This document shows positions 1 to 5,288 of a stretch of DNA of 33,052 nucleotides, in pieces. Each line of letters begins with the position of its first letter. Position 1 is the first letter of the stretch. The translations under genes and the position numbers were made by a program. Source of the DNA: Brevundimonas sp. (GTDB lineage: Bacteria; Pseudomonadota; Alphaproteobacteria; Caulobacterales; Caulobacteraceae). The DNA lies in NCBI GenBank assembly GCA_004296955.1, contig SCVB01000033.1:1-33052 (forward strand), written 5' to 3'. The notes beneath the pieces are model-generated. The model was not told the DNA's origin. It ran no database searches and saw nothing but the letters and a program-made list of their open reading frames with translations.

Positions 1-762
1 CCGATCCGCACCGAGACCGGCCGCCAGATCCGCCAGGCCTTCATCGCCGCCCCCGGCCATGTCCTGATCAGCGCCGACTACAGCCAGATCGAGCTGCGCC
101 TGCTGGCCCATATCGGCGACATCCCCGAGCTCAAGCGCGCCTTCGCCGCCGGCATCGACATCCACACCGCCACGGCCAGCGAGATGTTCGGCGTCCCCGT
201 CGACCAGATGGACCCCGAGACCCGCCGCCGCGCCAAGGCGATCAATTTCGGCATCGTCTACGGCATCAGCGCCTTCGGCCTGGCCGCCCAGCTGAACATC
301 GACCAGGGCGAGGCCGGCGCCTACATCAAGACCTATTTCGAGCGCTTCCCCGGCATCCGCACATACATGGACGCCACGAAAGCCCAGGTGCGCGAGACCG
401 GCATGGTCTCGACCGTCTTCGGCCGCCGCATCCACATCCCCGCCATCCATTCGAAATCAGGAGCCGAGCGCCAGTTCGGCGAACGCGCCGCCATCAACGC
501 CCCCATCCAGGGCGCCGCCGCCGACATCATCCGCCGCGCCATGATGCGGATGCCGGGGGCGCTGGTTGAGGCCGGCCTGTCAACGAAGATGCTGCTCCAG
601 GTCCACGACGAACTGGTCTTCGAGGCCCCCGAAGCCGAGGCCGAGCGCGCCATCGCGGTGATCAAGCGCACCATGGAGGGCGCGGCGGAACCGGCCGTGG
701 CGCTGACGGTGCCGCTGGTGGTGGAGGCGAGAGCGGCGGGGAATTGGGACGAGGCGCACTAG
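1..762 (+). CDS. polA: DNA polymerase I, C-terminal part (5' end outside window)
   Basis: The reading frame is open from base 1 and covers the last 253 residues of DNA polymerase I, the enzyme that removes primers and fills gaps in replication and repair. Three family A polymerase motifs are visible. Motif A is DYSQIELR near base 79. Motif B is the RRRAKAINFGIVYG segment near base 220, with its conserved Arg, Lys, Phe and Tyr-Gly. Motif C is QVHDELVFEA near base 600. The C-terminus, NWDEAH, is the usual end of alphaproteobacterial PolA, so the gene is intact at this end. The first ATG in frame at 184 is internal and is not the true start. The stop codon TAG at 760-762 shares the tetranucleotide CTAG with the stop of the convergent peptidase gene. 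Confidence 0.98.
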   Translation, partial: PIRTETGRQIRQAFIAAPGHVLISADYSQIELRLLAHIGDIPELKRAFAAGIDIHTATASEMFGVPVDQMDPETRRRAKAINFGIVYGISAFGLAAQLNIDQGEAGAYIKTYFERFPGIRTYMDATKAQVRETGMVSTVFGRRIHIPAIHSKSGAERQFGERAAINAPIQGAAADIIRRAMMRMPGALVEAGLSTKMLLQVHDELVFEAPEAEAERAIAVIKRTMEGAAEPAVALTVPLVVEARAAGNWDEAH

Positions 763-1322
763 GCGCGTTTGGCCCGCCGCATCTGAACATCGACTCCGGT
801 CATGCGGAGCCGCCAATCGCAAAGCTGAGTGCTCACGCCGAAGTGGCTGCAGATCTGACCGCCAGTCCAACCGAGCCGGCGGTAATGACAAAGGGCCTCT
901 CGGGGCAGGAGAACGGCGGCCGCCAGCCAGTCGGCCTCTTCTTCCTGTTCGGCGGGATAATCGCTGAGAAGCATCAGACCCGTCGCTGAGATATCGACCT
1001 GTTTGGGGACGTGGGTGAGCGCAATGTGCGCGATTTCGTGCATCATGGTGCTTACTTGTCGGGCCTGAGTATGGACTGGATTCACCAGCACGAAATGCCG
1101 CGCGCCCTCTTTGAGGGTAAGTCCTGACCAGCTCTCCGGATCCTTCTGGAGAAGCTGATCGGCGTGCTTTTGATCTAGCCCGAGATCGTTGAAGGATAGC
1201 ACGATCACACCAAGCATCTCAGCGTAAGCCCATGGATCTATGGGATCCATGGGCCCGACACCCAGTTGCTCTCTTGCGGCCATCGCCCTCCGTTCGGCTT
1301 CGGCCTTGAACCCGTGACGCAT
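759..1322 (-). CDS. ImmA/IrrE-type zinc metallopeptidase (CapP-like)
   Basis: This 187-aa protein has the ImmA/IrrE (COG2856) architecture. The zinc motif HEIAH is at residues 95-99, and a downstream acidic run with the EEADWLAAAVLLP pattern (about 128-140) should supply the third ligand. Proteins of this family cleave XRE-type repressors: ImmA acts on ImmR of ICEBs1, IrrE/DdrO works in Deinococcus, and CapP cleaves CapH in CBASS loci. The XRE gene lies directly upstream with a 3-nt gap, so the pair is one transcriptional unit and the XRE protein is the obvious substrate. The gene converges on polA and overlaps its stop by 4 nt. Base composition is lower in GC than polA, as in the rest of this block. 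Family assignment is firm; the cleavage partner is inferred from gene order. Confidence 0.92.
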   Translation of the reverse strand: MRHGFKAEAERRAMAAREQLGVGPMDPIDPWAYAEMLGVIVLSFNDLGLDQKHADQLLQKDPESWSGLTLKEGARHFVLVNPVHTQARQVSTMMHEIAHIALTHVPKQVDISATGLMLLSDYPAEQEEEADWLAAAVLLPREALCHYRRLGWTGGQICSHFGVSTQLCDWRLRMTGVDVQMRRAKRA

Positions 1323-1325
1323 CGA

Positions 1326-1673
1326 CTATCCTAGAAGCCGGTTTCGGACCTGAGCGGCTGTCTGAGCTTTGAGAATCAGAGCGCCAAGTGATTCGGCCGT
1401 TTCGGGACTTACCGTAGTCTTCTTTCGCAAATGGACCTGTGCGCCGCGGGGGCCTGACGCGTCTGCGGCCCCTTCAAATCCCAAGAATTCTCCGGGTGCC
1501 CGATCGATCCATTTGCATATTTTGGCGAACGTTTCGAGGTCGGGCATGTGCCCGTTCTCGACACGAGAAAATGTTGCAGAACTGATATTTACCTCTTCGG
1601 CGGCTGCGCGAACCCCACGGCTTCCGCGCTTGGCGAGCATCAGCTTGCCCAGCTGTTCTATCGAAATTGTCAT
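1326..1673 (-). CDS. XRE-family transcriptional repressor (CapH-like)
   Basis: This is a 115-aa protein. Residues about 6-64 form an XRE/HTH_3 domain; the segment AAAEEVNISSATFSRVENG matches helices 2 and 3 and the turn after them. A short polar C-terminal extension (about 70-115) may be the dimerisation or cleavage region. It is the first gene of a leftward pair with the ImmA-like peptidase and is divergent from the multi-ubiquitin operon, with 155 bp between the two starts. That gap holds two similar 16-nt inverted repeats, which are good candidates for its operators. By analogy with CapH, it probably represses the conjugation operon until the peptidase cleaves it. The HTH is clear; the regulatory role is inferred. 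Confidence 0.92.
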   Translation of the reverse strand: MTISIEQLGKLMLAKRGSRGVRAAAEEVNISSATFSRVENGHMPDLETFAKICKWIDRAPGEFLGFEGAADASGPRGAQVHLRKKTTVSPETAESLGALILKAQTAAQVRNRLLG

Positions 1674-1702
1674 TCAGGCTCCCGGTCCGGTCGCGTCCCG
1701 TA

Positions 1703-1731
1703 TTGACGGCGCATCCCGGAGACCGTACTGT
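1703..1731 (+). promoter_or_regulatory. Candidate promoter of the multi-ubiquitin operon
   Basis: TTGACG at 1703-1708 (5 of 6 to the -35 consensus) is followed after exactly 17 nt by TACTGT at 1726-1731, a weak -10. It points toward the 62-aa gene at 1829. The first inverted-repeat operator begins at 1730, overlapping the -10 and the likely transcription start, so repression by blocking polymerase is plausible. The -10 match is poor, so other start sites remain possible. Confidence 0.4.
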
Positions 1732-1745
1732 CTCTCTTGTAAGAC
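1730..1745. promoter_or_regulatory. Operator-like inverted repeat 1
   Basis: The 16-nt sequence begins GTCT and ends AGAC, forming a dyad, and shares the pattern GTCTCTnnnGTnAGAC with a second site 37 nt downstream. It lies in the divergent promoter region of the XRE gene and the multi-ubiquitin operon and overlaps the candidate -10 box. The likely ligand is the XRE protein encoded next to it; that is inference from position and symmetry. Confidence 0.6.
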
Positions 1746-1766
1746 GCAGCGCCTCATTAACGAGAC

Positions 1767-1782
1767 GTCTCTTGCGTGAGAC
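1767..1782. promoter_or_regulatory. Operator-like inverted repeat 2
   Basis: This second 16-nt site has arms GTCTC and GAGAC with a 6-nt spacer and matches site 1 at both ends. It overlaps a perfect 10-bp palindrome, GAGACGTCTC, at 1763-1772. Paired sites of this kind suit cooperative binding by an XRE repressor between divergent promoters. Confidence 0.6.
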
Positions 1783-1828
1783 ATGGAATCACGGACGGCG
1801 ACGACCGTCAAGCAGGGAGATTTCGGAC

Positions 1829-2017
1829 ATGGCTAAGAACACTGGCGACGGCTTCCGTCGCGGATCGGTGACCGGACGGACGCAGTTCGAGCGTGACGAC
1901 GGCCTCTACCAGAAGCGCGATGAGCGCACCGGCCACTTCATGGAGGTCAAGCAGTCCTCCGGGAAGTTCAAGGGCGTCGCGACCGAACCCGACGGTCGTG
2001 ACACCGACAATTCGTAA
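1829..2017 (+). CDS. Small basic protein, first gene of the multi-ubiquitin operon
   Basis: This 62-aa protein is rich in Lys, Arg, Asp and Gly and has no membrane segment. The start at 1829 is chosen because AGGGAGA lies 8-15 nt upstream; a longer in-frame extension to 1667 would run through the operator region. The sequence has the pattern GRTQF...KRDERTGHFMEVK...KFKGV, which resembles a widespread family of short uncharacterised bacterial proteins with a GRTQ-KRD-TGRFM-FKGV pattern (from memory). The next gene follows after 25 nt with its own AAGGAAG ribosome site. It could be a conjugation substrate, an accessory factor or an unrelated passenger. No function can be assigned from sequence. 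Confidence 0.8.
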   Translation: MAKNTGDGFRRGSVTGRTQFERDDGLYQKRDERTGHFMEVKQSSGKFKGVATEPDGRDTDNS

Positions 2018-2042
2018 CAGTCCCGCAAAGAAGGAAGTGGAC

Positions 2043-2693
2043 ATGGCCGACAACGGCAAGAAGACCTATCGCCTCGTCGTGAACGGCCAGCCGTTTGAGA
2101 CGCGTGACCAAATCGAGGAAGGGCGCGACATCCTTCAATTGGCGGGCTTGTCACCCGCCAGTGACCATGTGCTGATCCAGCTGACCCGCCCCGGTTCCAA
2201 GGCGATCGGGCTGGATGTTGAGGTCGATCTCGGCGAACCGGGCCGCGAGGATTTCCGGGCGTTTGAATCGGACCGCTCATTCAACTTCACAGTGGATGAG
2301 ATCGGGTACGCTTGGGGCTCGGCCTCGATCACCGAAACCGAGCTGCGCGACATCGTCGGCACGCCGCCCAACAAGGTCCTGTACCTGGAGCGGGAAGACG
2401 AAGGAGACGAAGTCCTCGAAGAGGGGGCGGTTATCGACCTCGAAGCGAGAGGGGCGGAAGAATTCCGGACGGGCAAGCGGTCAGTCACCGTTTACTACAG
2501 GGACGATCCGTTCGACCTGGAACGTCGTGTTTACACCGGCGCCGAACTGGTCCCGATCTTCGGGGTGCCGGATGGCTACCAGCTGGATTTGGTGAAGCCC
2601 CACGGATTCGACGAGATCGCCAGTGACCGCCGGATCAAGGTCCGGGATGGCATGCACTTCGTTTCCCATCCGCCCTGCGGGCAGTCGTCCTAA
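2043..2693 (+). CDS. Multi-ubiquitin domain protein (three tandem beta-grasp domains)
   Basis: This 216-aa protein is the ubiquitin-like modifier of a Bub-type operon (multiubiquitin family). Three tandem domains of about 65-70 residues can be laid out: about 7-78, 79-146 and 147-210. Domains 1 and 2 end in similar strands (EDFR and EEFR). Each opens with an alternating hydrophobic strand such as TYRLVV, SFNFTV or VTVYY. The C-terminal tail reads HFVSHPPCGQSS, with no di-glycine end, so processing by the JAB peptidase or a non-canonical terminus must be considered. The stop overlaps the E2 start (TAATG), implying translational coupling. In known systems the E1 adenylates the modifier C-terminus and the E2-like protein transfers it to a target; the target here is unknown. 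Confidence 0.92.
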   Translation: MADNGKKTYRLVVNGQPFETRDQIEEGRDILQLAGLSPASDHVLIQLTRPGSKAIGLDVEVDLGEPGREDFRAFESDRSFNFTVDEIGYAWGSASITETELRDIVGTPPNKVLYLEREDEGDEVLEEGAVIDLEARGAEEFRTGKRSVTVYYRDDPFDLERRVYTGAELVPIFGVPDGYQLDLVKPHGFDEIASDRRIKVRDGMHFVSHPPCGQSS

Positions 2694-3028
2694 TGGGGAA
2701 CGCCGACACTGAACTGCAACGGCTGCGGGAACTCGCTCCCGCAGCCGAGATCTGGACCGAGGGCGGACAGGCGGTCGCTTTCCTTCCCGACGTCGAATTT
2801 CGCGTCGGGAAGGAAACGGCCACACGGGACCTCCTCCTGTGGCCGCGCGACAGGGACAGCTACAATAGTCGACTGTTTCTGTCGGAGCCGGTCACGGCCG
2901 CGAATGCGAAGAACTGGAAGACCTTCGGCATCTTCGGCCGCACATGGCATGCGTGCTCTTGGCAGGGCGTGCCGAACACGCTCCCTTGGATCGAAATTCT
3001 AGCTAACCATCTACGAGCCTTCCAATGA
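2693..3028 (+). CDS. E2-like protein, Prok-E2 family E
   Basis: This 111-aa protein matches the prokaryotic E2 family E by its core pattern: SYNSRLFLSE (about 56-65), then NWKTF and GRTWHACSW (about 74-90), then GVPNTLPWIEILANHLRA (92-109). It should carry out the conjugation step for the multi-ubiquitin protein. The only cysteine is Cys88, between His86 and Trp90 in the conserved W-H-x-C-S-W stretch, so it or the adjacent Ser89 is the natural candidate for an acceptor or structural role. The start ATG overlaps the stop of the modifier gene and the stop overlaps the start of the JAB gene (ATGA). This tight packing supports a stoichiometric operon. Family assignment is confident; the catalytic residue is not proven. 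Confidence 0.9.
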   Translation: MGNADTELQRLRELAPAAEIWTEGGQAVAFLPDVEFRVGKETATRDLLLWPRDRDSYNSRLFLSEPVTAANAKNWKTFGIFGRTWHACSWQGVPNTLPWIEILANHLRAFQ

Positions 3029-3531
3029 AGGCGCGCGTAAAGATCCCCCGGCAGCAGCTCGAAGAAATTCGGCGGGACCTTCATCGGCCGCACGCCTTCG
3101 CCTTGGAACGCGTGGGCTTCCTAACTGCCGGAGTGACCCGACTCGAAGACGGTCTGCTGCTCTTGGCACGTACCTACTGTCCCGTTGCGGATGAGGACTA
3201 CGTGCCGGACCCAACCGTGGGCGTGAAGATCGGCGGGACAGCGATGCGCAAGGGTCTTGAGTTGGCCTATCAGCCGCGGTCGACGCTTCTACACATTCAC
3301 AGTCACGGCGGATTGGGAACACCCGGGTTCAGCGGGACCGATCTGCGCAGCGGAAGCGAGTTTGTTCCCGGGTTCTTCCACACGGTGCCCAAGATGCCTC
3401 ACGGCATGCTGGTGCTGAGCGATGACTCGGCGACCGGAATGCTTTGGCTGGGGCCAAACGAACGGAGTTTCTACGTGGCTGAGTTCGTTCAAGTCGGCGC
3501 ACCCTACAGGAAGTTTGGGAGGCAGGAATGA
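3025..3531 (+). CDS. JAB/JAMM (Mov34/MPN) metallopeptidase of the ubiquitin-like system
   Basis: This 168-aa protein has a JAMM zinc site. Glu28 lies in ALERVGFLTAG, the HSH motif is at residues 92-94, and Ser103 and Asp106 complete the site (S-G-T-D). The spacing between the second His and Ser is eight residues, one more than in the classical motif. JAB peptidases in bacterial ubiquitin-like operons trim the modifier C-terminus or remove it from targets, so the multi-ubiquitin protein is the expected substrate. All metal-binding and acid residues appear present, so the enzyme should be active. The gene overlaps the E2 gene upstream and the E1 gene downstream by 4 nt each. Confidence 0.93.
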   Translation: MKARVKIPRQQLEEIRRDLHRPHAFALERVGFLTAGVTRLEDGLLLLARTYCPVADEDYVPDPTVGVKIGGTAMRKGLELAYQPRSTLLHIHSHGGLGTPGFSGTDLRSGSEFVPGFFHTVPKMPHGMLVLSDDSATGMLWLGPNERSFYVAEFVQVGAPYRKFGRQE

Positions 3532-4433
3532 ACTGGCTTGATCGACAAAGCTTTCTCGGACCTGACAGCGATGCAGTGCTGGAGAATTTGGTAATCGGGA
3601 TTGTCGGTTTGGGCGGTGGGGGTTCGCACGTTGGCCAACAGCTCGCTCATGTCGGGATCGGCTCGTTTGTCCTTGCTGACGACGATGTCATCGAAGACAC
3701 CAATCTCAACCGGCTCGTCGGCGGAACCTGGGCCGACGTCGAGAACGCGACTCCCAAAGTCGAAATCGCGCGGCGGCTGATCAAGGCTGTGCGACCCGAC
3801 GCCAAGGTGACGGTGCATCAGAAAGACTGGCAATTCGCCACCGACGACCTGAAGCGCTGCGACGTGATCGTTGGAGGCCTTGATTCGGTCCGCGCAAAGG
3901 ATGAGCTGGACGCCTTTTGCCGCCGTTATCTCATTCCGTACATCGACATGGGAATGGACGTTCACGGCGAGGCTGGCCGGCACCTCATCGCGGGGCAGGT
4001 AGTCCTGTCCTCGCCCGGAACACCGTGCCTTAGATGCCTGCACGTTGTCACCGACGAAGCTCTGGAGCGTGAGGGCGCGAACTATGGGGCGGCTGGCGGA
4101 AAGCCTCAGGTCGTCTGGCCGAACGGAGTCCTTGCTTCCACCGCCGTCGGTCTGGTCATGCAATTGGTGACTCCTTGGCACGGAGGTCCAGTCGAGAGCG
4201 CATATTTGGAGTATGATGGAAACTTGGGAACCGTCGTCCCGAGCGCACTCCTGAAATATCAATCGCGCCACCCTTGCACGCATTATCCTGCAACAGAGCG
4301 AGGCGACCCTAGTTTCGACGTTCGCCGACTCGAAGACCAAGTCTCGGCGACACCGCAGCTGATGGCTCCACAGACCTTCTGGGCGCGCCTCTTGGATCAC
4401 GTCACGAGGCTTTTCGATCAGCGCGCGCGCTGA
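3528..4433 (+). CDS. ThiF/MoeB-family E1-like adenylating enzyme
   Basis: This 301-aa E1-like protein should adenylate the C-terminus of the multi-ubiquitin protein. The Rossmann nucleotide loop is GLGGGGSHVG (about 27-36). The segment DDDVIEDTNLNRL (51-63) carries the acidic residue and the NxNR-type arginine used for ATP. A structural zinc site is likely from Cys167 and Cys170 (CLRC) with Cys250 and His252. In E. coli ThiF the acceptor cysteine, Cys184, follows soon after the CxxC pair. Here residues 171-249 contain no cysteine at all, and the crossover segment reads EREGANYGAAGGKPQ. The enzyme may therefore stop at the adenylate or use a non-cysteine acceptor. The start overlaps the JAB stop. 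This is the last gene of the operon and its end marks the edge of the low-GC block. Confidence 0.93.
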   Translation: MNWLDRQSFLGPDSDAVLENLVIGIVGLGGGGSHVGQQLAHVGIGSFVLADDDVIEDTNLNRLVGGTWADVENATPKVEIARRLIKAVRPDAKVTVHQKDWQFATDDLKRCDVIVGGLDSVRAKDELDAFCRRYLIPYIDMGMDVHGEAGRHLIAGQVVLSSPGTPCLRCLHVVTDEALEREGANYGAAGGKPQVVWPNGVLASTAVGLVMQLVTPWHGGPVESAYLEYDGNLGTVVPSALLKYQSRHPCTHYPATERGDPSFDVRRLEDQVSATPQLMAPQTFWARLLDHVTRLFDQRAR

Positions 4434-4623
4434 CGTTCGCAGGGCTAGTCGCCCACCCCACCGCCCGCAGCTCGATCCGCGCCGCCTGGCGCAGGATGGC
4501 GCCGGGGCAGGCGCGCTCGATCTCGGACAGCAGGGTGCTGATGCCGGCGCGGCCGTCGGCGCTGGTCAGGTCGAGGCCCTCCAGGGCCTCCAGCAGGCGG
4601 GCAGTCGGGTCGTCGGCCGTCAT
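4402..4623 (-). CDS. Small unknown protein with a 3' end altered by the island junction
   Basis: This 73-aa reading frame is on the strand opposite the E1 gene and overlaps its last 32 nt. Residues 1 to about 57 have strong GC-rich third positions and look like a real host protein, with helical, Leu- and Ala-rich stretches such as ARLLEALEGLDL. The last 14 or so residues read into sequence of the E1 gene and look random. The likeliest history is that the native 3' end was replaced when the low-GC block inserted. The start at 4623 has GAGG about 10 nt upstream. A LexA-like box lies 73-87 bp upstream of the start, so damage control is possible. I do not recognise the family. Confidence 0.55.
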   Translation of the reverse strand: MTADDPTARLLEALEGLDLTSADGRAGISTLLSEIERACPGAILRQAARIELRAVGWATSPANVSARADRKAS

Positions 4624-4695
4624 CTCGCATCCTCACTCTGTCACCGCCGACCCGCGATGATCCAGCCGCGCGCGGCGGGCGGAGTCAATCGGAAC

Positions 4696-4710
4696 GTTCG
4701 TGATTTGTTC
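4696..4710. promoter_or_regulatory. LexA-type SOS box (GTTC-N7-GTTC)
   Basis: The site is an exact match to the alphaproteobacterial LexA consensus, with GTTC at 4696-4699 and at 4707-4710. It is 73 bp upstream of the start of the small leftward gene and about 580 bp from the next rightward gene, so the leftward gene is the likely target. About one such match is expected by chance in a window of this size, so it needs support. Confidence 0.4.
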
Positions 4711-4744
4711 TTTTTAACCACAGCGGGGCGCCCCCACTCTCAAA

Positions 4745-4934
4745 GCTATCGTCATTCCGGGCGGAGAGGCGCGCAGCGCCTCGGAGACCCGGAACCCAGC
4801 GGCGCCGCGACGGCGGCGAAATCCTGGCGGTCGCAAGGGGCCCTCGTTCGCAACCACCGCGCTCTCGGCAGGTTCGCGCTATCGCGCGCCGCTGGGTTCC
4901 GGGTCTCGCTGCGCTCGCCCGGAATGACGATAGC
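4745..4934. repeat. Imperfect inverted-repeat element of about 190 bp (REP/MITE-like)
   Basis: The outer arms, 4745-4806 and 4883-4934, are reverse complements of each other apart from a short insertion in the left arm. They share GCTATCGTCATTCCGGGCG at the outer end and ACCCGGAACCCAGCGGCGC toward the centre. No protein is encoded between them. The structure fits a dispersed palindromic element as found between genes in Caulobacterales; copies elsewhere in the genome cannot be seen here. Confidence 0.7.
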
Positions 4935-5288
4935 AAGAGGGGGATGGGGCGCCGCAACAGTGTATTCCCGCCCCGTATAATCCCGCCCCTCCCGACCCCC
5001 GAAGGCGCCCTTTCGACCCCCGGCTCCGCCGCGATCCGCCGCCGCAGACCGCCGCTTCCCCACCATGCCCCCGCCCCGGGGTATAATGCGGTCCGGGGCG
5101 GCTGAATGCCCGCCCCGCCTGACCGGTCTTTGACATCGACGCCCTGAAACCCCGCCCGACCGCCCCAGGCCGAAGCGGATTGCCAGCATATTGACGCTGC
5201 CCCGACCCGCGCCCGAAACCGCCGCAACTTTTTCTCCGCTTCACAGTGTACTCCCGCGCCCCGCGCCCCTCGTGCTAAGGCCCGCCGC
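4935..5288. other. Intergenic region without a supported gene
   Basis: This C-rich stretch on the plus strand lies ahead of the flavoprotein gene. A short near-repeat ACAGTGTA(T/C)TCCCGC occurs at about 4958 and again at about 5245. GTATAAT-like strings occur near 4974 and 5081 but without convincing -35 partners. Reading frames here lack ribosome sites and show no coding bias. The promoter of the flavoprotein gene is presumably inside it. Confidence 0.5.

Noticed and set aside
4445-4636. 63-aa leftward reading frame ending at the CTAG near the island edge
   Set aside because: It is Arg-, Gly- and Pro-rich and is the shifted frame of the 4402-4623 gene, whose codons show the expected third-position GC.
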